Below the pieces are notes generated by a model. That model searched no databases and was not told the origin of the DNA. It worked only from the letters and a program-made list of their open reading frames with translations. This document shows, in pieces, positions 51,082-60,157 of a stretch of 64,000 nucleotides of DNA. Both the position numbers and the translations under genes were made by a program. The stretch lies in NCBI GenBank assembly GCA_034423195.1, contig DAOUIZ010000024.1, forward strand, positions 1 through 64,000. The letters run 5' to 3'. This stretch comes from CATOSK01 sp034423195 (GTDB lineage Bacteria; Chloroflexota; Dehalococcoidia; Lucifugimonadales; UBA3495). Position 1 is the stretch's first letter; the number at the start of each line of letters is the position of its first letter.

Positions 51082-52956
51082 ATGAAACGGTATTACCCCG
51101 GAACCCGACTCTTTTTGGGCATAGCAGTATTATTGTTGGCCCTTGCGGCCGTCGCCTGCGGGTCGGCGGCTGAAACCCAGGAACAAGCCCCGGCAGCAGC
51201 TCAGGAACAACCCGCCGCTCAGGCCGCTCCCGCAGCGCCGCAGACGGACACAGGGAGTTCGGCCCCCGCAGCCTCTTCGGGCAGCGGCTCCATGACCATG
51301 GAAACGGCGTCGGCGGCCCCCACCAAGGCCCCCGCAGACAGCGCGATGGCGGCCAAGCCGATGGGAGTGGACAACTTCACCATAATGGTGACGAGCCAGG
51401 GCAACGAGAAGTTCACCCACAAATACTCCTCCGGCGAGAACAACCTGTGGCAGCGGCTGAGCCAGGTCTGGCTGCTGGGCGCCAACTTTACGGACGGCAG
51501 CCTGGTAATAGACCCGGCAACCAGCGTCGCCAGCGACTGGGAGATATCAGCCGACGGGTTGACCTGGGAGTTCACCGTGCGGGACGACATTCCCTTCCAC
51601 GACGGCAGCTTCATAGATGTTGACGACCTGATGTTCAGCAACAGCTTCAACGTTTCGGAAGAAGCCACGGGAGTTTCGACGGTGCGGGTGGCCCGGGAGA
51701 TCACCAACCGGGAGATCACCGGCCCCAACACTTTCGCGGTGTCGACCAAGACTCCCCTGGGCAACCTGGGGGCGGCGTGGTCGGAAATCGACAACACGAC
51801 CCAGGGCACGATCAACAACGTGGACTACTACAAGAGCCTGCCGGAGGGTGATCCGGTGGAGAACTGCACACCGGCGGAGTACTGCGTCCGGTTCAGCGAG
51901 TTTGAGAAGAACCCCTCCCCAGGTTTGGCAGGAGCCTACAAGGTAGTCGAACACCGGCAGTCGGAAGAACTGGTCTACGAGCGGTTCGAGGACTACTTCC
52001 TGGCCGACCAGCGTCCCTATCCCTTCCAGCAGGTTTCCCTGCAATTGGTGCCCGAGCTTTCGACCAGGGTCGCGGCCCTGACGGCGGGCAACGCCGACCT
52101 CATCGAGGCCGACCTGACCGTCATCGACCAGATCCAGGAAGGCCAAGGCCAAGTGATGTACGTCGAAGAGGCGGTGCATATCTGGATCAACGCCAACGGG
52201 TGTGAGCGGGAGACGGACAACGACGGCCAGCCCATCATGTGCAGCAACCCGGACATCCGGTACGCGCTGGACTATGCCATCGACAAGACGGTGGTGCAGC
52301 AGCTGTACGGAGGCGAGGGCGTGTTCACCATCGCCGGGTACCAGGGCATCGGCAGCCCCTCCGGCCTGGGCTACGACGAGAACATCGCTCCCCTGCCCTT
52401 CGACCCGGACAAGGCCCGGGAGCTTATGGCCAACGCCGGGTATCCCAACGGCGACGGCTTCAACGGCGGGCGGGTGTTCCCCATCCACACCTGGACCGGA
52501 GCCGGAGCCCCGCTGACGGTGGAGGTCTCGGAACTAATCTGCAACATGTGGAAGCAGAACCTGAACATCAACTGCGAAGTTAACGTAGGCGAAGAAGTCT
52601 CGATGAAGAAGATCCAGTACGCCGGCGAGATCGCCGGTCAGTACCTGGTCCGCACCAACGAGAACACCTTCGACGGCGGACGGCGGATGCTGGGCCGCTA
52701 CAGCGCCGACGGCTACATCGCCAAGGACCCGGACCTGGCCGACAACATCATCAAGCCGGCCCTGGCCACGATTGGAACGCAGCAGGAACGGCACGACGCC
52801 TACAACAGGGCGTTGAAGGCCGTGTTCGACAAGCACTACGACTTCAGCCCCGGCTACCTGAACCAGCCCTACGGCGTTTCCGCCAGGGTTGCGACCTGGG
52901 ACCCGTGGCCGCTGTCGCCCTATCCCAGCGCCCTTTGGACGATGACGTTCAAATAG
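51082..52956 (+). CDS. Oligopeptide ABC transporter substrate-binding lipoprotein
   Basis: Protein of 624 aa starting at ATG 51082 after AAAGGGGGAAGAA. Lipobox AVAC gives acylated Cys26. An Ala/Gln/Pro linker (to about 95) precedes the family-5 fold: WEISADGLTWEFTVRDDIPF, HDGSFIDVDDLMFSN and RYALDYAIDKTVVQQLYGG. It is the first gene of a complete operon with two permeases and two ATPases, and delivers ligand to them at the outer face of the membrane. Confidence 0.93.
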   Translation: MKRYYPGTRLFLGIAVLLLALAAVACGSAAETQEQAPAAAQEQPAAQAAPAAPQTDTGSSAPAASSGSGSMTMETASAAPTKAPADSAMAAKPMGVDNFTIMVTSQGNEKFTHKYSSGENNLWQRLSQVWLLGANFTDGSLVIDPATSVASDWEISADGLTWEFTVRDDIPFHDGSFIDVDDLMFSNSFNVSEEATGVSTVRVAREITNREITGPNTFAVSTKTPLGNLGAAWSEIDNTTQGTINNVDYYKSLPEGDPVENCTPAEYCVRFSEFEKNPSPGLAGAYKVVEHRQSEELVYERFEDYFLADQRPYPFQQVSLQLVPELSTRVAALTAGNADLIEADLTVIDQIQEGQGQVMYVEEAVHIWINANGCERETDNDGQPIMCSNPDIRYALDYAIDKTVVQQLYGGEGVFTIAGYQGIGSPSGLGYDENIAPLPFDPDKARELMANAGYPNGDGFNGGRVFPIHTWTGAGAPLTVEVSELICNMWKQNLNINCEVNVGEEVSMKKIQYAGEIAGQYLVRTNENTFDGGRRMLGRYSADGYIAKDPDLADNIIKPALATIGTQQERHDAYNRALKAVFDKHYDFSPGYLNQPYGVSARVATWDPWPLSPYPSALWTMTFK

Positions 52957-53004
52957 GCAAAACACGGACCACACTCAACCTTCAATTAAGTGGGTTCACC
53001 ATCG

Positions 53005-53040
53005 GTCAAGGAGGGCCTCACCCGGCCTTCCTTGACTTTA
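53005..53040 (+). terminator. Attenuator-like hairpin between binding protein and permease genes
   Basis: GTCAAGGAGGGCC and GGCCTTCCTTGAC form a 13-bp stem with one mismatch and a 5-nt loop, followed by TTTACG. Partial termination would give more binding protein than permease. Confidence 0.6.
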
Positions 53041-53119
53041 CGTAGAGGAAGCGTTGTAATTTGGCTAACCGCCCGGGAGCCCCAAAAAGGGCGGCAGGGC
53101 CAACAAACCAGGGGAGTCA

Positions 53120-54037
53120 ATGCAAAGGTTCATAGCCATACGAATCGTTCAATCCGTCTTTACGCTGCTGGTGCTCAGCGCGGTGGTCTTCTTCGGCGCC
53201 GAGCAGACCGGCGATCTGGCTCTGGTCCTGTCCACTGCTGATACCACCCAGGCGGAGTTGGAAGAACTCCGGGTCAAGCTCGGCCTGGACAAGCCGGCTT
53301 ACATCAGGTACGCCAACTATCTGGGAGATCTTTTCCAAGGCGACCTGGGCAACTCGGGAGTCAAGCGCCGCCCGGTCGTTGAAATGCTGGCCGAAAGGCT
53401 CCCAGCCACCCTCCAACTGGCGGCGGCGGGACTGCTGGTGGCGATGTTCGTTGGAATACCCCTGGGCATCGTCGCGGCCATCAACCGGAACACATTCATT
53501 GACAAGTTCGCCAAGGTCTTCGCCATCGTCGGAATGTCGGCCCCCCAGTTCTGGATCGCCATCATGACGATCATGCTGTTCGCCGCCTACTGGAAAATCC
53601 TCCCGACCCATGGCAAGGGGGGATTGGACCACTTCATCCTGCCGTCAATCACCATCTCCCTGTTCATAATGGCCGGTTTCATGCGCCTCACCCGCTCCAG
53701 CATGCTGGAGGTCATGGACAGCGAGTTCGTTAAGTTTGCCCGCATCAAGGGTCTGAGCGAGCGGATGGTCGTCTACAAGCACGCGCTGAAAAACGCCATC
53801 ATCCCGATTCTGACCTTCGGCGGAGTCAGCTTCGCCGGTCTGCTCAACGGAGCCATCGTCATCGAGGTTGTCTTCGCCTGGCCCGGCCTGGGCCGGTTGA
53901 TGCTGGACAGCATCCGGGAAAGAGACACCCAGGTAATCATGGCGACCATTCTGACGTCCGGCTTCCTTTATATCCTCATGGCAACCATCGTTGATATACT
54001 CTATGCCTATGTCGACCCCAGGATCAGGTTTGCGTAG
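53120..54037 (+). CDS. Oligopeptide ABC transporter permease, DppB/OppB type
   Basis: Protein of 305 aa starting at ATG 53120 after GGGGAG. Six membrane segments are visible, with the ATPase-contact EAA loop around EFVKFARIKGLSERMVVYKH and the ending VDILYAYVDPRIRFA, typical of DppB. It forms the channel with the next gene product. Confidence 0.94.
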   Translation: MQRFIAIRIVQSVFTLLVLSAVVFFGAEQTGDLALVLSTADTTQAELEELRVKLGLDKPAYIRYANYLGDLFQGDLGNSGVKRRPVVEMLAERLPATLQLAAAGLLVAMFVGIPLGIVAAINRNTFIDKFAKVFAIVGMSAPQFWIAIMTIMLFAAYWKILPTHGKGGLDHFILPSITISLFIMAGFMRLTRSSMLEVMDSEFVKFARIKGLSERMVVYKHALKNAIIPILTFGGVSFAGLLNGAIVIEVVFAWPGLGRLMLDSIRERDTQVIMATILTSGFLYILMATIVDILYAYVDPRIRFA

Positions 54038-54100
54038 CGGGGGTATCAAGCGCCCACCCTGCGTTAGACCGGAATACCACCCTAACTTCGGAGGAAACCC

Positions 54101-54997
54101 GTGGCCACAGCCACCAACGAGTCAACCATTGAAGTAAAACAGAGTGCGGGTCTGCAGCGCCGGTGGCGGCAGATGCAGGAACTTCGCCTTCCCTGGATCC
54201 CGATCTTCGTCCTGATGGTGCTCCTGGTCTGCGCCGTTTTCGCCAACTTCCTGGCTCCCTATGACCCCAAGGAGATCGACGTGCTCAAGGGCGTCCAGCG
54301 TGTTGGCCCCTTCCAGACGTCGGAAAACCTGCTGGGTGTCGATATGCTGGGCCGGGACATGCTCAGCCGCCTGATTCACGGCGCCCGCATCTCGGCGTTC
54401 ATCAGCCTGGTGTCCCTGGGCTTCGGCGCCGCCGTCGGCACCGCTATCGGCATCGCCTCCGGGTACTTCGGAGGAAAGACCGACGCCTTCATCATGCGGT
54501 TATGCGACGCGGTTATGGGGTTCCCCACCATCCTTCTGGCCCTGATCATCGTGGCCATCCTGGGAGCGGGAATCCTAAACGTCATCCTTGCTATCATGGC
54601 CACGGTGTGGGCCAGATTCGCCCGCCAGATCCGCGGCGAAGTGCTGACGTTGAAGGAACGGGACTTCGTAACCATGGCCGTGGTGGCCGGCGTTCCGTCT
54701 CACACCATCATGGCGCGCCACATCTTCCCCAACGTGGTCAACACGGTCCTGATCGTCGTCAGCCTGTTGGTGGGACAGACCATCCTGCTGGAGGCTTCCC
54801 TCAGCTTCCTGGGTGTCGGCGTCCCTCCCGGTGAGCCCGCGTGGGGCATCATGGTCTCCGAGGGAAGGAACAACCTCATCAACGTCTGGTGGCTGTCCCT
54901 GCTCCCCGGCCTCGCCATAACCTCCGTGGTTATCGCCATGAACCTCTTCGGCGACTGGCTCAGGGACACCCTGGACCCCAAGCTGCGGCGGACCTGA
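54101..54997 (+). CDS. Oligopeptide ABC transporter permease, DppC/OppC type
   Basis: Protein of 298 aa starting at GTG 54101 after GGAGG. The cytoplasmic N-terminus is followed by LAPYDPKEIDVL, LLGVDMLGRDMLSRLIHGAR (the DppC hallmark) and the EAA loop around ERDFVTMAVVAGVPS. The ending GDWLRDTLDPKLR is typical of the family. Confidence 0.94.
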   Translation: MATATNESTIEVKQSAGLQRRWRQMQELRLPWIPIFVLMVLLVCAVFANFLAPYDPKEIDVLKGVQRVGPFQTSENLLGVDMLGRDMLSRLIHGARISAFISLVSLGFGAAVGTAIGIASGYFGGKTDAFIMRLCDAVMGFPTILLALIIVAILGAGILNVILAIMATVWARFARQIRGEVLTLKERDFVTMAVVAGVPSHTIMARHIFPNVVNTVLIVVSLLVGQTILLEASLSFLGVGVPPGEPAWGIMVSEGRNNLINVWWLSLLPGLAITSVVIAMNLFGDWLRDTLDPKLRRT

Positions 54998-55032
54998 TTC
55001 CTGGCTAAATCTGCAAGGACGGAGTTGATAAC

Positions 55033-56013
55033 GTGGCAGAGGCTCCCATACTTGACGTTCAAGGGCTCAAGACCTATTTCTTCACCCGCACCGGGGTTGT
55101 CAAGGCCGTAGATGGCGTGAGCTTCACGCTGAATCCCGGCGAAACCCTGGGAATTGTCGGCGAGTCGGGCTCGGGCAAGAGCATGACCGCCCTTTCCCTG
55201 ATGCGCCTGGTGCCCCAACCCGCGGGCCAGATCGTGGAGGGCAGGATCCTCTTTGAGGGCGAAGACCTCGTGCAGAAGACCCAGTCAGAGATGCAGCACA
55301 TCCGCGGCCGCGACATCTGCATGATTCTTCAGGACCCGATGACCTCGTTGAACCCCGTGTTCACCGTGGGCAACCAGGTTGTCGAGACCGTCCGGCAGGG
55401 CGCCCCGGACCGGTCGACCGGTCTGCGGGACCGGGCCATCGACCTGTTGTCCAAGGTCAAGATTGCATCGCCGGAAATCCGGTTCAGCAACTTCCCCCAC
55501 CAGATGAGCGGCGGTATGCGCCAGAGAGTCGTCGGAGCCATCGCCATCGCCGGGGCCCCCAAGGTACTCATTGCCGACGAAGCGACCACCTCCCTCGACG
55601 CAACCATTCAGTACCAGTACCTGGCCCTGCTCAAGGAACTGCAGGAAGAGACCGGGATGGCCATCATCTTCATCACCCACGACTTCGGCATCGTGGCGAA
55701 GATGTGCGACCGGGTGGCGGTGATGTACGCCGGCAAGGTGGCCGAGATCGCCGATGTTCGCGACCTTTTCAACAGCCCGGCTCACCCTTACACCGAGGCG
55801 CTGATGCGGTCGGTTCCCAACGTGGACGAAGACGTTGACTTCCTGTATTCCATTGAAGGACAGCCTCCGGCGCTGGACAACCTGCCGCCTGGATGCACTT
55901 TCGCCCCGCGTTGTCCCTACGTTTTTGACCGCTGCCACGAGGAATTCCCTGACCTGGTCAACGTCGGGTCAGGACATAGCGCGACCTGCTGGAAACTGGA
56001 AGAAGGGGGCTAG
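55033..56013 (+). CDS. Oligopeptide ABC transporter ATPase, DppD/OppD type
   Basis: Protein of 326 aa starting at GTG 55033. Walker A GESGSGKSM is near 45, signature MSGGMRQRVVGAIA near 158 and Walker B VLIADEATTSLD near 180. The C-terminal PPGCTFAPRCPYVFDRC is the cysteine-rich OppD/DppD element, able to hold an Fe-S cluster in relatives. It works as a heterodimer with the next ATPase. Confidence 0.94.
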   Translation: MAEAPILDVQGLKTYFFTRTGVVKAVDGVSFTLNPGETLGIVGESGSGKSMTALSLMRLVPQPAGQIVEGRILFEGEDLVQKTQSEMQHIRGRDICMILQDPMTSLNPVFTVGNQVVETVRQGAPDRSTGLRDRAIDLLSKVKIASPEIRFSNFPHQMSGGMRQRVVGAIAIAGAPKVLIADEATTSLDATIQYQYLALLKELQEETGMAIIFITHDFGIVAKMCDRVAVMYAGKVAEIADVRDLFNSPAHPYTEALMRSVPNVDEDVDFLYSIEGQPPALDNLPPGCTFAPRCPYVFDRCHEEFPDLVNVGSGHSATCWKLEEGG

Positions 56014-56014
56014 C

Positions 56015-57004
56015 ATGGCTACGGCAACCCAGGAAGCTACGGACGCCATAATCCGTCTCGAGGAATGCAAGAAGTATTTCCCCGTCACCAAGGGACTGGT
56101 CATCCGAAAGGCCATAGGCCAGGTCAAAGCGGTTGACGGCGTTTCCTTCGAAATCCGCCAGGGCGAGACATACAGCCTGGTGGGCGAGTCGGGCTGCGGC
56201 AAGACCACCACCGCCAAGATGGTGCTGCAGGTCGAAACCCCCACGGACGGCGTTATCAAGTTCAACGGCAAGAACATGGCCGAGTTCAACACCGCCGACC
56301 GCAAAAACTACCGGTCATCGGTTCAGGCCGTGTTCCAGGACCCCTGGAGTTCGCTCAACCCACGCATGAAGGTGGGGTCCATCATCCTGGAGCCGCTGCT
56401 GACCAACCAGACCATGGGCAAGCACGAGGCCAGGGAGAACCTGGAGCGCCTGCTGCGGGACGTTGGATTGCACAACTTCCAGGCCGACTACTATCCCCAC
56501 GAGTTCAGCGGCGGACAGCGCCAGCGCATCGCCATCGCCCGCGCGCTTTCCCTGCAGCCCCAGGTAATCGTGCTCGACGAGCCGGTGTCGGCCCTGGACG
56601 TGTCCATCCGCGCCCAGATCATGAACCTGCTGAAGCAACTGCAGGACCAGTACGGCGTCAGCTATCTCCTCATTGCCCACAACCTGGCAACCGTCCGGTA
56701 CATGAGCCATCACGTGGGCGTTATGTACCTCGGAAAAATGGTGGAGGAAGCCCCCACCAAGACCCTGTTCGCTAACCCGATGCACCCTTACACGAAGGCC
56801 CTCATCGCGGCGTCCCTGCCGGCCCACCCGGACATCCAGCGCGAGGACCTGGTGCTGTCGGGCGAGGTACCTTCGCCGTTGAACCCTCCAACGGGCTGCA
56901 CCTTCCACCCGCGCTGCCCCTTCGTAATGGACCGGTGCTCAGTAGAAGAACCCCAGCTTCGGGAGCTGGAGCCCGACCATTGGGTGCATTGCCACCTCTA
57001 CTGA
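56015..57004 (+). CDS. Oligopeptide ABC transporter ATPase, DppF/OppF type
   Basis: Protein of 329 aa starting at ATG 56015, one base after the DppD stop, with AGAAGGGGG as ribosome site. Walker A GESGCGKTT (Cys variant usual in DppF), QAVFQDPWSSLNPRM, signature FSGGQRQRIAIARAL, Walker B VIVLDEPVSALD and C-terminal PTGCTFHPRCPFVMDRC are present. It is the last gene of the transporter operon. Confidence 0.94.
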   Translation: MATATQEATDAIIRLEECKKYFPVTKGLVIRKAIGQVKAVDGVSFEIRQGETYSLVGESGCGKTTTAKMVLQVETPTDGVIKFNGKNMAEFNTADRKNYRSSVQAVFQDPWSSLNPRMKVGSIILEPLLTNQTMGKHEARENLERLLRDVGLHNFQADYYPHEFSGGQRQRIAIARALSLQPQVIVLDEPVSALDVSIRAQIMNLLKQLQDQYGVSYLLIAHNLATVRYMSHHVGVMYLGKMVEEAPTKTLFANPMHPYTKALIAASLPAHPDIQREDLVLSGEVPSPLNPPTGCTFHPRCPFVMDRCSVEEPQLRELEPDHWVHCHLY

Positions 57005-57030
57005 CCGGGGCAAACTCTCCAGGATCGACC

Positions 57031-57058
57031 GGGGCGGGTTTCGGACCCGCCCCTTTCT
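57031..57058 (+). terminator. Rho-independent terminator of the transporter operon
   Basis: GGGGCGGGT and ACCCGCCCC form a 9-bp perfect stem with a 5-nt loop, followed by TTTCTGTT. Confidence 0.85.
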
Positions 57059-57084
57059 GTTGTGCCAACCCTACCGGGCTGCAA

Positions 57085-57113
57085 TTGATAAGGAATGTCC
57101 CGCATCGTATAAT
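57085..57113 (+). promoter_or_regulatory. Promoter of pdxS
   Basis: TTGATA, 17 bp, TATAAT: five and six matches to consensus with ideal spacing. Transcription would start near 57120, 35 bp before the pdxS start. Confidence 0.85.
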
Positions 57114-57154
57114 TAGGCTGTCCATATACCCCCATTCCCCGGGAGGAAACCCAA

Positions 57155-58045
57155 ATGGTTGATGTCCTGACCGGTACTTTTACAGTCAAATCGGGTCACG
57201 CCCAGATGCTCAAGGGCGGCGTGATCATGGACGTGGTCAACGCCGAACAGGCCCGCATCGCCGCCGAGTCCGGCGCCGTCGCAGTCATGGCCCTGGAGCG
57301 GGTCCCGGCAGATATTCGGGCCGAGGGCGGTGTCGCGCGAATGACCGACCCGGTGAAGATCGCCGAGATCATCGACGCGGTGAGCATCCCCGTAATGGCC
57401 AAGTGCCGCATCGGGCATTTCGTGGAGGCCCAGGTCCTCCAGGCCATGGGAGTCGACTACATCGACGAGTCCGAAGTGCTGACCCCCGCCGATGAAGTCC
57501 ACCATGTCTGGAAGCACGACTTCACCGTCCCCTTCGTCTGTGGTTGCCGCGACCTGGGCGAAGCCCTGCGCCGTATCTCGGAAGGAGCGGCCATGATCCG
57601 CACCAAGGGTGAGGCCGGCACCGGCGACATAGTCGAAGCGGTCCGCCACATGCGGGCAGTTCAAGACGCCATCCGCAAGCTCCAGACCATGCCCGAGGAC
57701 GAACTGGTGGTCGAAGCCCGCAACCTGGGCGTCAGCCTCGAACTCCTCCAGAAGACCAAGGAGGAAGGCCGCCTGCCCGTGGTTAACTTCGCCGCCGGAG
57801 GGGTGGCCACACCCGCCGACGCCGCCCTGATGATGCAGCTGGGAGCCGACGGAGTTTTCGTGGGATCGGGCATTTTCAAGTCGGGCAACCCTGAGCAGCG
57901 CGCCCACGCCATCGTGCAGTCGGTGACCCACTACAACAACCCCGGCATCATCGCCGAGGTTTCCAAGGACCTGGGCGAGGCGATGGTCGGGATCAGCGCC
58001 CGCAGCATCCCGCAGGATGAGCTGCTCGCCCCCCGCAGCGTTTAG
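57155..58045 (+). CDS. pdxS: Pyridoxal 5'-phosphate synthase lyase subunit
   Basis: Protein of 296 aa starting at ATG 57155 after GGAGG. With PdxT it makes PLP from ribose 5-phosphate, glyceraldehyde 3-phosphate and ammonia. Catalytic elements are visible: LKGGVIMDVVNAEQARIAAE (Asp), PVMAKCRIGHFVEAQ (imine-forming Lys) and MIRTKGEAGTGDIVEA (second Lys). Phosphate-binding loops are FAAGGVATPADAA and VGSGIF. PLP made here is used by GcvPB among others. Confidence 0.97.
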   Translation: MVDVLTGTFTVKSGHAQMLKGGVIMDVVNAEQARIAAESGAVAVMALERVPADIRAEGGVARMTDPVKIAEIIDAVSIPVMAKCRIGHFVEAQVLQAMGVDYIDESEVLTPADEVHHVWKHDFTVPFVCGCRDLGEALRRISEGAAMIRTKGEAGTGDIVEAVRHMRAVQDAIRKLQTMPEDELVVEARNLGVSLELLQKTKEEGRLPVVNFAAGGVATPADAALMMQLGADGVFVGSGIFKSGNPEQRAHAIVQSVTHYNNPGIIAEVSKDLGEAMVGISARSIPQDELLAPRSV

Positions 58046-58086
58046 GAGACCATCTAAGCGCGGGGACAACGGAACGGAGAGGACGC

Positions 58087-58491
58087 ATGACGGCCGAAGA
58101 CATCATCGCCGCCAACCTGGCAGTGGTGGAGGCCCACTTCCACAGCGAAGCCGTTAACGAGGTCGAGGCCGCCCTGGACCTGTACACCGACGACGTGGTC
58201 TGGGAAGCTCCGGCCCGCGACCTCGTGTTCTACGGCAAGGGGCCCGTTGCGGAGAACTACCGGAACATCTTCGCCGCCATGGCCGACGTGGAGTTCCAGA
58301 ACCTGGACCGCTACGCCACCACCGACCGGGTGACCGACGACAGCATCGTGACCTTCACCCTGGTGCAGGACGGCCTCTGGCCGTTCCCGTTGGGGCAGAA
58401 GGTGGAAATGCGCCTCGTCCACATTTTCGAGATGCGGGACGGCAAGATCAGCAAGGAAATCGCCTTTGAAATGCCACGGGCCATAGACTAG
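58087..58491 (+). CDS. SnoaL/NTF2-like protein
   Basis: Protein of 134 aa starting at ATG 58087 after GGAGAGGA. The cone-shaped alpha+beta barrel pattern is seen in ALDLYTDDVVWEAPARDLVF, NYRNIFAAMADVEF and LVHIFEMRDGKISKEIAFE. Members range from isomerases to carrier proteins with no set reaction. It sits between pdxS and pdxT on the same strand, an unusual insertion. Confidence 0.8.
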   Translation: MTAEDIIAANLAVVEAHFHSEAVNEVEAALDLYTDDVVWEAPARDLVFYGKGPVAENYRNIFAAMADVEFQNLDRYATTDRVTDDSIVTFTLVQDGLWPFPLGQKVEMRLVHIFEMRDGKISKEIAFEMPRAID

Positions 58492-58582
58492 GACGGCGAT
58501 CCGCCGAGGAACGGGTTTAGGCGGGGGCCCCTAATCCCCTCAACCCCCGTGGACAAGCAATACAATTCAACAGTCTGCAGAT

Positions 58583-59209
58583 TTGAAACCAGACAACGCC
58601 GCGGACCGCTATCCTCATCTCACCGTAGGAGTCCTGGCGGTCCAGGGAGATTTCATCGAGCACATAGCTATTCTGGGCCGCCTGGGTGTGGCCGGGCGGG
58701 AAGTCCGTCTGCCGGAACAGCTCGATGGGCTCGACGGCCTGATAATCCCCGGCGGAGAAAGCACCACCCTCAGCCGGTTGATGAGCCTTTACGGCCTCCG
58801 CGAACCCGTGGCTCAAATGGCCCGGGAACACAAGGCGGTGTGGGGAACGTGCGCGGGAATGATCATGATGGCCCATGAAATCACCGAGGAAGACCCCGTC
58901 CCGTTGCAGCTGATGGACATCGGGGTCCAGCGCAACGCCTTCGGCCGCCAGGTGGACAGCTTCGAGCAGGACCTGGACATCGCAGACTTCGACTCTGCCC
59001 CTTTCCACGCCATCTTCATCCGCGCCCCCGTTATCATCCGTGTTGGTGACGACCTCAAAGTGTTGGCCCGGCTCCCCGACGGACGCCCGGTGGCCGTGCG
59101 CCAGGGCAGCATGATGGCCACCTCCTTCCACCCCGAGTTGACCGGCGATCTCCGCTTCCACCGGTACTTCCTCGACTTGGCTGCCACGCCTCCCGGGACC
59201 CGCCAATGA
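58583..59209 (+). CDS. pdxT: Pyridoxal 5'-phosphate synthase glutaminase subunit
   Basis: Protein of 208 aa. It supplies ammonia from glutamine to PdxS. The nucleophile Cys lies in VWGTCAGMIMMA, the oxyanion strand is IIPGGESTTL, and the His-Glu dyad is in TSFHPELTGD. GVLAVQGDFIEHI near the N-terminus is family-typical. TTG 58583 is the only evident start and lacks a clear ribosome site, so the first 10 residues are uncertain. It overlaps the next gene by 4 bp. Confidence 0.95.
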   Translation: MKPDNAADRYPHLTVGVLAVQGDFIEHIAILGRLGVAGREVRLPEQLDGLDGLIIPGGESTTLSRLMSLYGLREPVAQMAREHKAVWGTCAGMIMMAHEITEEDPVPLQLMDIGVQRNAFGRQVDSFEQDLDIADFDSAPFHAIFIRAPVIIRVGDDLKVLARLPDGRPVAVRQGSMMATSFHPELTGDLRFHRYFLDLAATPPGTRQ

Positions 59210-60156
59210 ACCAGCAGTTCCGCGTCAGCGACGTATTGCGGGGAGTAGCCTTGAACGCCCCCACCGGGCCGAACCTCGCCAGCTCCGATGGTGGCCGCCA
59301 GGCCCAGACGGGATTGGCGCTCTGGAAACGCCTGGTCTGGGAACAAAAGCACCGCCTCACCATCGTCGACTGGAACGGGATGCGTTTGGACGGCCTGGTT
59401 TCTGCCCGCACTGCCACCGGCCGGGTCTTCCAGGTCGATCATCTGCATCTCCCCCGCCTTCAATCCAGCAACGGGGCCGGGCCGGGCACCTCGAACAGCA
59501 AAGAGGAACTCGGGTCGGCGGAGCCGTTGCGCCTGTTGGAATCCCTGGTCAAACTCGCCGGCTCCCGGGGTGCGGATCGCTTGTTCCTCCGCCTGCCCAG
59601 CGGCTCTCCCGCTCTCCGCCTGGCCCAGCAGACGGGTTTCTTTCCATATTTCCAGGAAATCCAATGGGAAGGGGATGCCCCGGAGCCCTCCCTGGACTCC
59701 CAGCAAACATCCTCCCTGTTTTCCGTCAGGCAGTCCGAGGACGAACACAGGCTGTTCCAGCTGTTCTCCGACTGCACCCCGGCTCCCATCCGCCTGGCCG
59801 TCGGGGTGACCCTGGAACAGTGGCAGGACTGGCAGTCCCTCTGGCCCCGCCAACGGCAGGAATGGATAGGCAGCGCGGAAGGCCGAATTCGGGGCTGGGT
59901 CGCGTTGTCCCACAGCAATAACGCCGTGGAAGCCAGGCTGATGGCCCAGCCCGATTGGCCGGAAATGACCACCCTTTTGATCATGCTGGCCACGGAAAGC
60001 CCCGGGCCCCACCGGTGGCTGGTGCCCGATTACCAGGTCCAGGTCAGCGAACGGCTGCACGCCATGGGATGGCGGGAGACCACCCGGTATAACATGCTCA
60101 TAAACCGGGTTGCCGTGCCGGTGGAATCTCCCGGCATGGCGCCCGTGGAGGCCTGA
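59206..60156 (+). CDS. GNAT-like N-acetyltransferase-fold protein
   Basis: Protein of 316 aa whose ATG overlaps the pdxT stop (ATGA). It seems to hold two GNAT-like halves: RLLESLVKLAGSRGADRLFL with LRLAQQTGFFPYFQEIQW is the cofactor-binding end of a first domain, and a second half ends in LHAMGWRETTRYNMLINRVA. The usual acetyl-CoA loop (Q/R-x-x-G-x-G/A) is not clear, so activity is uncertain. It may act with the ATPase encoded next. Confidence 0.6.
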   Translation: MNQQFRVSDVLRGVALNAPTGPNLASSDGGRQAQTGLALWKRLVWEQKHRLTIVDWNGMRLDGLVSARTATGRVFQVDHLHLPRLQSSNGAGPGTSNSKEELGSAEPLRLLESLVKLAGSRGADRLFLRLPSGSPALRLAQQTGFFPYFQEIQWEGDAPEPSLDSQQTSSLFSVRQSEDEHRLFQLFSDCTPAPIRLAVGVTLEQWQDWQSLWPRQRQEWIGSAEGRIRGWVALSHSNNAVEARLMAQPDWPEMTTLLIMLATESPGPHRWLVPDYQVQVSERLHAMGWRETTRYNMLINRVAVPVESPGMAPVEA

Positions 60157-60157
60157 A

